A DNA stretch of 64,000 bases from Halicephalobus mephisto. Lineage: Eukaryota; Nematoda; Chromadorea; Rhabditida; Panagrolaimidae. The position numbers and the translations under genes were made by a program. Location of the stretch: positions 310,001-374,000 of the forward strand of contig SWDT01000211.1 in the NCBI GenBank assembly GCA_009193035.1, given 5' to 3'. How positions within the stretch are numbered: the stretch's first letter is position 1; every line of letters starts with the position of its first letter. This document shows, piece by piece, positions 1-11,439 of the stretch. The notes under the pieces are model-generated. The model did not search any database. It saw only the letters and a list, made by a program, of their open reading frames with translations, and was not told the DNA's origin.

Positions 1-797
1 GGAAGCGAAAAGTTATGAATTTCCTAAAAGGATAGCACATGATTGGTTGTTTTTGACTCGAACTTATTACAAACTGATCAATATTATCAGCCAGATCAGC
101 AGCCGAATTGAATGTAGGCGACCAACCTGTGTGGGCGCTGATATACTGCAATATTGGATCGACTTCCTCCTTTTTTGTTATCATTGCATCCAGTGTTTCA
201 TCATCAATCGGCTTCCAGACTGAAAACCAAAACGTGAATCTACGTCAGAGTGTTCGCAAATTACCAGTATCACTTTGAGGACAGACTACATTATACATCC
301 TCAGCATGGCGTCGTCGATCGTGTAAGGTACAGGACTCCAATCCAGAGCTAGATTCCAGACTGCGAACGACCTCGGGGGAAAGAGACCTGCGAGAACTGT
401 TTGCAAGGTCATTTGTGTTCGACTTGCACTTGAAGTATAGAAACTTGCTTCTGATGGAAGGTAATTTCCATTAAGGAAACCTTGGAGGAACACTCTCATC
501 TCCCTCCCAAAGGCGTATCCCTGGCGTTTCCCAAACTATAATACCAATTATGAATGGACAATACAAGTCAAGTTAAAAACAGACCGACGTGAGCTCCATG
601 GGTCCTTCGAACCCGTAATAACCCTTTGATTCGTTGAGAAACATAGCAGGATTCCTGTTGCCATGTCTTGCTCCAAATATGACGAGTTTTGCATGAGGGT
701 CTCGTTTAACCGATTTTTTGAAAAAATAGTCATCAGCAATTGCGGATATCAGAATAATTATTCCGAAAAAGAATACAATCGAGTAAAATCGATACAT
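1..797 (-). CDS. Histidine acid phosphatase, 5' part (runs off the left edge)
   Basis: A branch-2 histidine phosphatase of the lysosomal/prostatic acid phosphatase type, which hydrolyses phosphate monoesters through a phospho-histidine. Four exons are readable: 797-585, 535-265, 219-75 and 23-1 (incomplete), all joined by frame-consistent GT-AG introns of 45-51 bp. The N-terminus is a hydrophobic signal or anchor segment (about residues 5-22). The catalytic loop RHGNRNP follows at about residues 44-50, and exon 2 carries the family blocks ELTSFGKRQGY and TLQTVLAGLFPP. The catalytic HD motif expected near the C-terminus lies beyond the window. Nematodes carry many paralogues (pho and acp genes), so the exact orthologue cannot be named. 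The ATG at 797 is the first in frame and directly precedes the signal segment. Confidence 0.9.
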
Positions 798-1076
798 GGT
801 GACAACCGCTCAAGGGAAGCGGCTGCGCAATTTCAAGGAATTCGCGTGAGTTAAGGGTAGCTCGTTAAACTCCTTCCAAACCGTTTTTGGCTGTTGCATC
901 ACAGCGAAATCAAATACGGAGATACAAATATCGAGAAAATGACGTGAAAACAGTGATGCACATGAGACTATTCGCCGGAGACTATTTTAGTGATTGCTTG
1001 CCCTGGAAATAAACAGAATTTTTTGTTGACATTAACAAGCCGGATTAAATAGTTCACACTCACGAAAATCACTCAA

Positions 1077-1549
1077 TTGAACCTTTTCCCAATTTTTCAG
1101 CTGAAAATTAAAAAAACTCGTCGCTGTTTTCAACTGAGACGGACCTACTGTGATGGAATAGAGATGAAAGGATTCAGAAAGCGATCAACGCGTTACAATT
1201 GTCTGCCGTATTTCAAAATCGGAGTTGTTCGTCGACGAGCTGAAGACCGGCTTGGAAAGTAGTGAGTCCCAAAACTCTACAAGAACAGTTACTATTGTGT
1301 TTTTTGTTACCGACGATGCACGCGCACCAACGATTAAGATCGGAACGGAGGTTTTGTATCATCAGACATATGAACTGGTCAGAGTCAAATGTGCATCCTT
1401 CAAAAACTCAAAATCAAAGGGACTTGATCGGCTGGCAGAACGAAATACGGAGATCATGCGCGATTTTCTATCAAAAGTTTTTTCTCAGAGTTCAAAGAAC
1501 TATACCAGTTTTCTCTTTCAGAATGAATAGTTTACTAGTGACTCAGTGA
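1077..1549 (+). other. Overlapping open frames of unknown status
   Basis: Two overlapping frames stay open here, one ending with a stop near 1530 and one near 1549, each about 95-105 codons from the nearest possible start. A good acceptor (AATTTTTCAG) ends at 1099. The first of the two frames has a plausible amino-acid mix and no low complexity, but I could not find an ATG-initiated, splice-consistent model and recognise no domain. It may be a decayed gene or chance. It lies between two minus-strand genes. Confidence 0.2.
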
Positions 1550-1619
1550 ACAGAGGAGAAACTATATCAATTTATATTGTAATCAAATATTATGAAATTC
1601 AGCATTCAAGTTTTCCAGC

Positions 1620-1958
1620 TTAGTAATAATCTCTATTCAAGAGATCCAAATTGTGATCGTCATTCCACCATTGCGATAATCCGAGGATCGGCTGCTTCAG
1701 CATATGGTTAATACCGTTGCTTCTTCTAAGTCTGTCCTCATACGAGACTGCATTTCGTCTTTCACGAATAAAGTTGTTTTTAACTGCAAAAAGTAAATCT
1801 GATTATGTGCATTTATGAAAATCCAAAAGTTTACCATGTTTTAGTTGTTGAATCTTCGGTCTTACTCCCAACCTTAAAATAATATAGCTTTCTGACAAAG
1901 AACAGACAGAAATAAGGACAACAAGAATCAAGCATCGTGACTTGGTCTTTGAATACAT
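1620..1958 (-). CDS. Small secreted protein, possible peptide precursor (orphan)
   Basis: A two-exon gene of 95 codons: exon 1 is 1958-1835, exon 2 is 1783-1620, with a 51 bp intron (GTAAAC...TTTTTGCAG). About 25 bp upstream of the ATG there is an unpaired TTTTCAG acceptor with no exon before it, as expected for spliced-leader trans-splicing. The protein starts with a basic tip and a hydrophobic core (LILVVLISVCSL), a convincing signal peptide ending near residue 24. The mature part is about 70 residues, contains the basic clusters RERR and RLRR that could be convertase sites, and ends in an acidic-aromatic tail (SQWWNDDHNLDLLNRDYY). It has no cysteine in the mature part. I do not recognise the family. 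A neuropeptide-like precursor is an inference from size and basic sites only; no GR or GKR amidation site is present. Confidence 0.55.
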
Positions 1959-3262
1959 CTTGGATATAAGTGATGGTTACCCTGAAAATTTCCTCCAGAT
2001 TGTATTTGTAAATTCAACGACAAGTGAGCTTTCTTAACTTTCAAAACCATTCACGTTAATTACTAATTGAAAGCATATACTCACGTCATAAACACTTGGA
2101 TATTCATGGAAATCTCAATTTCTAACGAAGATATTTCCTTATATGGAAGAATTCCAGATCAAGTAAAAAAATTAAATCTCTGATGGGGGGAATTTTAGCC
2201 TATATATAAATTTAAAAGCATGTCTTTATGACGGAGACTAGGAAGAAATGTTTTCACATAGTGAACTGACATCCTCAACATTAAAGTTTTATTTTCAAAT
2301 TTAATCTAAAAATTTAACTTCCATGACTCCGAAGAGATTAAGATAGCCTTGATATTATTACAATTGGAGACGAAATAGCCAATTTTAGATGACTGGTAAC
2401 TTACGGGCTTCTGAAAAATATAATCCTCCAGATTGTAAGCAATTAAAGGATTCGTTGTACAGATATCAGATGTAAATAAGTCAATTCCTGGAATGAAAGT
2501 GCGTAAAGGGCAAAATGGAAAAGATAGATTTTGTACAAACATTCATATTATACGAATTTGTATATAAAATCGTCTTTATTTATGGTCCTGCTCTTCTTTC
2601 ACCTACTAGATTAGTGTGTAGCTGATTTTTTAAATTTATTACTATAAGCTTCTTAAACTTTATAATATTTAAACGAAGATGATAATCCTAATATCAAGTA
2701 AATTACATAGCCAAAGAACGCTTTCCTAAAAGTCCAAAATAGTCGATTTTTGAGTAGGATTAGTATTATGAAAATCAAATCCAGACACATCTGTAGGATA
2801 AAGTAACAACCACTTGATGTATTATCCTTCATGTGATAAACATTGTATTTATTTAAAAATTGATAAATATTTGTGTAAATAGTATGATGTTGTTAGAATA
2901 ACTTTAGACGTTTATTTGTGAAGTTTATCTTTCGTATGATATGAAAACTCAAACTGCATACACTTTATCATTCGAATAAAATCCCAGTTTAGTTATACTA
3001 TCAGGAAAATTAGAAATAGATACTGTTATAAAATTACCTAAAATTTCCAAAAATTGTCAAAACCTTATTTAAGAAAGTATTTCTACATGTTTCCATCAGA
3101 TTCTGGAAACTGTAACTAATTAAGTGAATGAAATGACATTAGTTGAACTCCTCAAGTAAAAGGATTTATTATGTATTGCATATATTATACTTGTCATTTG
3201 TAGAGGTTCTTCATAGTCATGAGCAACCCGTAAACTAAGTTTAAGTTAGTAATTAATAATAA
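1959..3262. other. Intergenic, AT-rich
   Basis: No supported gene. A 78-codon open frame on the minus strand (2306-2542) has no ATG at its start and no good splice context. The part next to 3263 is the 3' UTR of the PAR-3 gene; a minus-strand AATAAA signal lies near 3166. Confidence 0.6.
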
Positions 3263-6200
3263 TTAACATTTAAGAACATTCTCCTCTGAATCATAAAAGA
3301 TAGCAGAAGGAGTAAGTTTACGACCAGTAGAGGATCCGCAAGCAGGATTGTCCGCTTGTTTTCGTTTCTTTACCCAATTTATAATTGAATTTCGTTTTTG
3401 TGACTTTCGGAATTCTGAATTGCTCGTCATGCTTCTCTCTCGCATGGTGGCTCGCGTTGGATGGCGTTGCATCGTGATTGGATCATAGTCGTCCATTGAT
3501 GTTATATGTAGAGGAGAATGGGGTGAAGGCACTCGGTGCAGAGGAGCCAACGATCGGCGGTTGTTGGAGATGGTGGCCGCCGTCGAAGGGACTCGCACGG
3601 AAACGGCCTGTCGAGTACCCCTCTGAAGAATTGATGGGGGTGGTGACGAACCTCGTGTTCGGGAGTGAGACGAATTCATTATCTCTGAATGCGTGGGAGG
3701 CACGATGACGCACCGTGGTAAGAGGTACTCCTGGGATTTCATCATATTTCTCCTTTCGTCGTCTCGCCGCTCCATCATTTGTGTGGGCGGATGCTTTCTG
3801 ACGTCCGCTTTGGGCAAACCAAGCGTTGAAGACGTCGTAATAGTTCGCGGTGGGATCGGGGGGGCTGTTCGGAGCATGGGAGGTTCGTTCGCGCTGTTGT
3901 AGCTCATGTAACTGTCTTTGATGGATGTTTGAATATTGTTGTTGTTGGAATGGGGACGGACCGACGTAGGCTGTAGTTGGGTGGAAAATGTGGTACAAGT
4001 TCGATCCGTGTTCTTTGCTTGCTTTGGTATAGTGGATGACACAGTTGGGATCGCCGTGGTACTTATGTTGTTCGTAGTATGCACGAGGATCTTGCTGTGA
4101 CGAGTACTGTAAACAACATACTTAAATCTTGATAAGGATACAAAAGCAGCAAGTAAGCAAGAAGGGAAAACAGTTTTGCTTCAAGGAGAAGATGCAAGCG
4201 ACAAGCGTTATTGCTTGTTACATACCCATGTTTATCTTCTTTTTTACTTCTTGGTGGAACTGGTGGAGGGTTATTTGGAGTATTTTTAAACTGCAGAGAA
4301 AATTAAAACAATTGTCAAGAAGCCCGATGTTATCAATCAAACCCGAAAGTAAAAATAAACTTAAACTTACTTCGTGGGCAGAGCGTCCTCTCTGGTGCTC
4401 GAATGTATTATATGGTGGACGAATTAGGAAGTGAGGACCGTTGTAAGGCGGAGGTTCCGGTCGATGGTCATCGTAGTGTCTCGAAAAACCACTAAACAAA
4501 TTTCTAGTAATTATCAAGTAATTTCTGCGAAAACTCTAACCTCCCGACAGATTTTCGATGACTCTTGTCGTTCGTACTGATTCGTAAACTCGAAAGTCCC
4601 TCAGGACCTATTTCGGAATTAACCAAAGCATCGAAAAAGGGATGAGAAACACTGTTTGTCATGGCTTGTTTGAAACTTGGAGCCGGTTCGATCTTCTTTC
4701 TTCTTTGAATTGTTGTATCAACAGAGGTCCCATTTCCACTAGCCACAACCTCGTGAATCAGCTTGGATTCTTTTTCTGAACGAGGATCGTGACTCAAGGA
4801 ACGGGGTTTTTGTCCTGTAAAATATCAATGAAATATGTTTCCATCATTGCAATTACAATAAGGGGAAATTATCAAAAGCAAAGCTTCGATCTTACCATTC
4901 TCAGAACTGTCTATAACCATGATTGTCTGTCTTCTGGCTTTGTCTTTTTTCGACCCAGCTTTGAAATGATTGAAAATCTGGGAAATGGCGGTTCTCTTAG
5001 GGGATGATTTTGATGTTTCTGTCGGAGATTGATTTTCATCAACAAATTGGGAAAACGTAAGCTTTTTGTTCATTAACGTCAAAGAAGCTTGACGTTTCTT
5101 AAACTCAGGGAAAGGATGATTTTGAAAAGCATCAGATCGAATTTGGGGAGCTGAAGCAGAAGCACAACATAAGGAAAGCGAAAAGAAAGACTATAGTTTA
5201 CTCACCACTCGTCTGTCTTTGATGAACGATCTTCTGATAGGTTCTAGTATTAATAGCATCGTTTCCAGAAGCTAAAGGACGCTTTTCGCTGATGGATTTT
5301 CGATTCGGATTCTCTCGGCTAAAAGGATCGACTTCAGGGGCTAGACTGTTCTCGCTCTCGGATCGCGATCTGACAAGATTCACTTTTCTAGCTCTTTCCT
5401 TGGGAAACTGAGCAGAATCTTGAGAATCCTTGGTCCGAGCAATCTTGATCTTGACACTTTGCCCTTGAACTCCAGCTAGAGTTTTCGAAAATGTAGCGAG
5501 GGCATCAGCGTTGTGTTGATAACTACGTAAATCAACATTCTCGATTCCGATGAGTCTATCGTTCTCTCGGAATCTCCCATCTTTGAAAGCAGCGGAACCA
5601 TGAAGAATCTGAAAACTTGAAGATAAGTGATTTCCTCGGAATGTTTCTTACCCCATTGACAAATAATCCACAATCAACTCCATCTTCCAGTGTTCCTCTT
5701 TCAGGATAAAGTTTGCCTCCTTTCAGACTGATCCCCAAACCAGCGCTCTTCGAATTCTGAAGAGTTACATTAAACGTCAGATACTGAACGTGTTCGTCTC
5801 CAACATCTACAAATGCTGATTGTCTTCTTTTATGACAAACTTCAGCCGTTGTAGTTGATGGAGAAGGAGTCTCAGCTGGAGGCTCTGAACTTTTCCCATT
5901 TTCCTTTGAATTCTGATTTTCAATAATTCTGGATATGTGGAATTCAACTGTACTTCCTACTGGAATATCTTTCAGCATTTGTACAACCTCTTTTTGAGAT
6001 AATGAGCTGACATCTGCGTTGTTAATCTTTAGCAACCGATCTCCCATTTTGAGTTTGTTATGAGCAAGACTATTCAAGTCGACGTGGTTGATGTAAATGA
6101 GTCGTTCGTTCATAGCATTCATTCTGCTTTTTACACCGAAGCCAAAGCTACTATTACTCTTTTCAATTTGTACCAAAACCATTTCCCCAATTTTAGCAGT

Positions 6201-7153
6201 ATTTGCCATTTGGAGAGCAGTAGTAACTGGTTTGGCAGCAGATATGCTTTTCTCTCGGTCAAGGTTAGGTGATTTCAGTCTTCTATTAACGACAATAATA
6301 GGACTGGGGATTGATTGTAATTCCCTCAGACGAGCTTGAGCTTTTGGTAAAGACATCTGAAAATTTAGCACTTTAATTTTAGTATATTCGAATCATGAGT
6401 TACTTGATAGACTGGTCGATGATTAATTTCTGTAATTAGATCACCGACTTTAATGGTGCCTTCTAAAGCGATTCGCCCGTCGTCGTCAATTTGTCTGACT
6501 TCAACGGCTAGGATTTTTATTCCCCTCTCATCGTTTGGATCGGGAACTGTACTGATTTCGATTCCGGGAGGAAGACCAACGGTTTCTGGAGGCAGAGTAA
6601 CTGTAAAGGATTTGACTCTGCTTCCAGAAACTGGTTGAAATTCTGAATAAGATTCTTGTTGAGCCTCTAATCTCTCTTGTGCTTCTAGAAAAGCGTCGGT
6701 GAATCTTGATTTCCTCGCACTGGTACGAGCGAGATGACTCATCTCTGACTGTGATTTAGGAATACTAATAGAGCTTCTTCCGTCCGGTGTGCGTCTGATG
6801 GACAAAACAGAAGACTTTGATGAAGAACGAACGTCAGAATCAGTAGAAACTTTCAATCCATTACCTATGAACAAACAAATTTAGCAAATTATTTTATTAA
6901 TAAAATTTACTTGGTGGTTTTTCCAGGTTCGTAATTTCTACAATTCCGTCAGTTGGCTGGGGATCGTCGTAAATTGCTAGCACCTGAAGGAAAAATTCAA
7001 CTATAGTGGAAAAACAAGACCGTTCTCTACAGACAATTCTACTAGCAATGCTTTATCATCGATTAGTCATATACTTACCGTCACATAGTTCTCCTTCGAT
7101 TGATAGTTCTGCTGAGATTGGAAAGCAGCACAACTAGAACCGTTGTTCATCAT
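3263..7153 (-). CDS. par-3: PAR-3 polarity scaffold (three PDZ domains), short N-terminal form
   Basis: The partitioning-defective scaffold that binds PAR-6 and atypical PKC at the anterior or apical cortex. Ten exons: 7153-7079, 6983-6911, 6864-6404, 6356-5652, 5608-5206, 5150-4896, 4814-4541, 4491-4371, 4290-4226 (or -4222) and 4106-3263 (or -3483). All phases close. PDZ1 covers about residues 110-200 (exon 3 into 4), PDZ2 about 250-340 (SFGFGV binding loop), PDZ3 about 390-480 (AGLGISLKGG, the order and spacing typical of PAR-3). A serine/basic linker and a proline-rich block (NPPPVPPR) follow. The N-terminal oligomerisation domain (CR1) is not seen: the first readable exon begins with MMNNGSS and joins just where CR1 should end. 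The last exon can be read in two frames through tandem donors, giving about 1091 or 1019 residues. Orthology is firm; the start and the C-terminus are not. Confidence 0.92.
4218..4230 (-). promoter_or_regulatory. par-3: Tandem 5' splice site of PAR-3 exon 9
   Basis: On the minus strand the exon ends CATGGGTATGTAACA. The first GT (GTATGT, exon end 4226) and the second GT four bases on (GTAACA, exon end 4222) are both usable. Joined to the same acceptor (GTTTACAG before 4106) they enter the last exon in two different frames, both open for more than 200 codons. The first donor fits the nematode consensus better. Confidence 0.6.
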
Positions 7154-7899
7154 TCTGGTCTTGAAAGACCATATGATAAAGCTAAAATTCTTCTGTTATT
7201 GAAAAATAAAACTAAACAATTGTGAAATAAACGCCAACTGTCGAATTTCTAAATATGGTAGATTACAAAAAAGTCATGGATCATATTAGTTAGTAAAAAT
7301 TGAAACAGATATATTTTTTTCGGAGCGAAATGCTCGTTCTCAGGTGGGAAAGACCAGAGAGAACCGCGCAGTGTTTGTGTGTACACTCATACCTTTGCGA
7401 GACGGCCGTTCTTTCAGTCTGGAGTGTTGTATATGTCTGACCACCAAACTGTGTGTATCCCAATGTATTCTCATTTTCTCAAATTGAAGCCGTCCGTTGT
7501 TGCAATTGGTCCTAATTTGTATTTCTTGATGGAATTCGGTACAATAAAACCGAAGAAATCGAGCCGATAATTTATGTTTTGACATGTTTGTCATTAGTTC
7601 AGATGGAAAGAAAAACATAATTGTTTATTAAAGTCGTTTTGAAATTCCTCCATCCCCATTCTATGCCATGTACAAAGTATGGCTCTCTGCGAATGGGAAA
7701 AAGTTTATGGTGTAGCTTAAAAACAGACAATATTCAATTTCCTCGAGTACTAAAACTGTCACTCTTTTTATGAATGATAATTTTTCGTACTATCTGTATT
7801 TTGGTAGTGCTGTGATTCTGGGAACTTTGATCATGAAAAAACTACAACAATTTTTAGAAAGAAAATAAGTTTTCTTGCAACAATTAGCGAATTTCAGTC

Positions 7900-8445
7900 T
7901 GGATTGAAGGTCATCTGAAAATCTAACTTTGACTTTATAGTTCTTAAAAGATCCAAGATTTTAATTTTACTGACCGCTTCGGTAAGATAATTTAACATGT
8001 GAATTCATCAGAACAACTATTAGGACTGTTACCGTATCTCTAGTAATCCAAGAAGATCTAAATTGTACAATGTCATAGTTCCATTATTCATATTGTCGTA
8101 TTTTTTCGTTTTCAATGTTTCACTTTTACTCAGTTTGAAAAAACCTTGGTCTCTGACAGAGTTTAATGTGAGAATAATAAAAACTGGCATCTTTAGAACA
8201 TAAAAAACTAGTAAAAGGGAATACTAAGAGTAAAAAATTGTACAATATAGGTACTTCAACTATAATATTATCTATTTGTAATTGTTATGAAATTCAGATA
8301 TTAGAGCAAGTCCACAAAGTTGTTCTGATGAATTCACATGCTAAATTATCTTGCTGAAACAGTCAGTGAAATTAAGATGTTGGATCCTTTAAGAACTATA
8401 AAGTCAAAGTTGGATTTTCAGGTTATCTTTAATACAGATTTTAAA
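7900..8445. repeat. Fold-back element: two inverted arms of about 140 bp
   Basis: The stretch from about 7905 to 8045 reappears in reverse complement at about 8300-8440. Shared blocks include TTTGACTTTATAGTTCTTAA and GAATTCATCAGAACAAC; identity by eye is roughly 85 percent. The spacer is about 255 bp and AT-rich. There is no open frame of note. This shape suits an old MITE-like or fold-back transposon remnant in the region upstream of par-3. End points are approximate. Confidence 0.7.
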
Positions 8446-8648
8446 ACTCACCGTCCGTAACGGAAAGACTCATTGTTCCTCAAGAAATCAGCACTTTTCT
8501 TGATAAGACTTTTCAAAATAACAGTATTATAAAAGTGATAAATAATATTATACATCATCTATGAAAACAGGTAGTGACACTTTTAGTTTTTGAAAAATGG
8601 AATATTCTCTACTTTTTCAGCTACATTACACCCCAAAGTACTATTAAA

Positions 8649-9031
8649 TCAGTCATTATCTGAATGAGAACTTGGAGATTTCTGTTTAGAGTTGTCCTCG
8701 AGGGATTTGATCGTTTTTCGAAGTTCTTCAATCACAGTTCTGAGTTCATCAATGGCCTTCGTCTGAAACTTTAGGTTGAGATTCAATCGTTATTGAAAGC
8801 CGTTACCTGCATGATGATGTGGTTCTTAGCGAGTAGTAAAGTTGCGATTTTCGAGAGTTTCCTGACAGTAGTTCCATGAGCATAGGGGATGACACTACGG
8901 AGTTCATCAAGGGCAGCATTGAGGTCGTGCATTCTACATCGCTCACGATAGTTGATCGTTATTCGATGGTTGGAGTCCATTTGGCGCTCACTCTGCTTGG
9001 TAGAGGACGGGTGATGAATTTCTGGATCCAT
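8649..9031 (-). CDS. hlh-17: bHLH transcription factor, Olig/hlh-17-31-32 type
   Basis: A 112-residue basic helix-loop-helix protein in two exons, 9031-8807 and 8762-8649. The basic region and helix 1 read [20 protein letters not shown], the loop is [15 protein letters not shown] and helix 2 is [14 protein letters not shown]. The [14 protein letters not shown] block is diagnostic of the Olig/Bhlhe22-23 group, and the short length matches the C. elegans HLH-17, HLH-31 and HLH-32 proteins, which act in glia and neurons. Which of the three paralogues this is cannot be told. The ATG at 9031 gives the family length; reading frames continue upstream to about 9290 and a 5' exon cannot be excluded. 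The C-terminus has a short charged helix ([16 protein letters not shown]) and a serine-rich tail. Confidence 0.88.
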
Positions 9032-9467
9032 AAGAAACAAGGAATGGATTCCAGTGAGAGTTATCAATCACAGTTACTTCAGATTTGAAGAGACAAAAAA
9101 GAAAGTCGTGACATTTGGCTCTTGAGGGAGAACTTACTGGCTGCAACCGCGCAATGATGTTTTCGTCGTTGTTTCTACTTAGATTCAAATGAGGCAAATC
9201 TGGACAGCTAGTTGAATTGCAAAAATCTCCAAAGACGTTTACTGTATTCCCGCATAATTTGTTTTCAAGAAACGACTCAGAAATTCATCAAAAGTGGCAT
9301 TTATTTCAACGAGCTATTTGGTTCATGTTTTATTCTGAGTTATTATATTTATATTTTAACAACGAAAAAACATGTCGTTTCGTTTTACGAATCCTGATTA
9401 GTTAAATGATACTCACCAATTAATAAAAATTATGATTTGTTAAAGTTAGGGAAATATTTTCATATTT
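9032..9467. other. Upstream region of the bHLH gene
   Basis: No separate gene supported. A minus-strand open stretch at about 9140-9285, followed by a GTAAGT, could be a 5' exon or leader of the bHLH gene, but it contains no in-frame ATG. Confidence 0.4.
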
Positions 9468-10062
9468 CTGAAAAATATATGGTGAAAACGTTTCTTTATT
9501 TGTTAGACAACTTAATTAGCTAATTATTCTATCAAATAAAAGACAGAAAGTCATTCTTCTACTACCCCAAGATACTAGTCGTCCTAACATTCTTTTACAG
9601 CAAAGATTTTAATTTCTCGTGTTTTATCACTTAAAAACCTCCTCTTATTTGATCTCTTTAAATTAATAACTGTTTGGAAATATTTCTGGGTAGAATGTCA
9701 AATAGATTTTCTATAGAATGGAGATCGGGGGCATGGAAACTAGTCAAGTATCGTGATTCTGAAAGTGTCTTCACTAACATGAAACATTAGTCCATTGAAT
9801 ATAAACCTATTTCTCTTTCTGAAGAAATGGAAGTAATTTATCTTCTGTTACCATTTGGTAGTCTCTGGTTTCCATTCAGTTGGGAGTAAAAATAATGTGG
9901 AATTTCCAGGATATGAAAACATGATCAAAATCATAAGGGAATGGTCATCGAAAATTAGTTTAGGAAAATACTTGGGTTCCTTCCATACATCATACCAATA
10001 ATAATTATATTCATCAAGACTCCATTTGTCATTATATAACCTCAGAATCGGAAATTAATTTA
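9468..10062 (+). repeat. 595 bp dispersed repeat, copy 1
   Basis: The stretch from CTGAAAAATATATGGTGAAA to GAAATTAATTTA is repeated in reverse complement at 37748-38343. By eye the copies differ at only a handful of positions and the lengths are 595 and 596 bp. The flanks do not match beyond these points. No terminal inverted repeats, no clear target-site duplication and no long open frame are visible, so it is probably a non-autonomous or internally deleted mobile element that moved recently. Confidence 0.85.
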
Positions 10063-11439
10063 CTGCAATTACTTTTTATTGTGTCTCTTAAAAGTATGAA
10101 AACAATAACCTAAAATTTTTTTATAATTATGCAAGTTTTAGTAAATAATTGCTGAAAAATATAACGAGTTCTCTGAAAGAGTTCAAAAGAAAAATTGGTA
10201 GAAATATTACAAAATTTATGTCAACTACTTTACAGAAATCTAAATTTTCTTGTCCTAAGTAGTTATAGTTTATTTACAGTATTTTGAAATAGGTCTTGCG
10301 GTACTTTAATGAAGTGTAAAAAACAAACCTAACAAGAAATTATAATGAAAAATCATTTTTAAGATAGCCTATGTAAATGTGTAATAATATTAAAATTGAT
10401 ACAACTGGAATTGTTTTTTCATGGAGAAACGATGTCAAGGACACATGATCGTGTACAAAAACCAAGAAACATTTAAACGGAAAAGAATTATAAACAGATT
10501 GCACTAGCCTTTGATTTATTTTCGAAATATATTATCTTGCTTTCAAGAATTGCTTACTAAGTACGAAGCCAATTAATCAAATATTCCACATATTGAAACT
10601 ATTAGATAATACATAATAACGAAATCAAAGAAACTACTATGATAAGTAATTGCACTTTTTCCTATCACAAACTTGATTACTGTCTTTTTCATGAGGATGT
10701 ACATAACGGGTTTTTCTTGTGAAAATAATATAAACAACCCCGATAGTTTTAACTCTTGTTCGTTTTTTCTTTCGTTTGTATTAATGTCGACAGGATATTT
10801 TCCGTGCGGTCTTTGGTTCATAATATCTGATGAGTATCTTTCAATGAAGAAAATATAGCGGACCGATAAGACTTTAGAAGACTTTGATGGCAATGATTCA
10901 ATTAAAGATTGATTCCCCGTTCGATAGAAACTCTCAACTTATCTAGCATTCTGTTAAACCTCTGAGATACGTTATTTTTCTCTGATAACTACCAATGTAT
11001 AAATATCCCATCATAAGTTTTAAAGTCACCCACGTGATAGCATTATATTATTGAATTTTAATGCAATTATAGTTGATCGCTACTAATCAACTGTCGTTTT
11101 TTTCAAGGAGTATTTAGGGATAATGCTCTGATTACTTGGATTTGTGAACTTCTTGAAGTCTCCAGCAAGTATAACAAGTGAATTAAGCAACTATCTAAGA
11201 CAAATGCCATTGAATTTCCAAGACATTTTGAATTGAACAATACTGTAGGGATCACAGAGATGTATTCACCAAAGATCTGTTAATACAAGTACTACAAAAT
11301 GATGAATGAAAGAGTTTAATTTAATCTCCTTGCATTGTTATTCTCGTGTTTTCTCAAGTCAGCTAATCATTATCTAACAATGGGATTTAGCACATCTGTT
11401 TTTTAAAAACACAAATAGATTTTTTATTTTGACTCACGT
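10063..11439. other. Intergenic, AT-rich
   Basis: No gene supported. The longest open frame here (10573-10893, minus) has no splice context, no signal for expression and an unconvincing composition. Confidence 0.6.

Noticed and set aside
2306..2542. Minus-strand frame with the phrase IGYFVSNCNN, considered as a fucosyltransferase remnant
   Set aside because: Only a few residues resemble the W/FVSNC motif; the rest of the family pattern is missing.
3478..3902. Plus-strand open frames of about 70-76 codons inside PAR-3
   Set aside because: Antisense to the last PAR-3 exon in a GC-rich patch; no start context, splice signals or family match.
7340..7618. Minus-strand 92-codon frame upstream of par-3, considered as a CR1 exon
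   Set aside because: Its translation shows no CR1-like pattern and no donor joins it in phase to the first PAR-3 exon.
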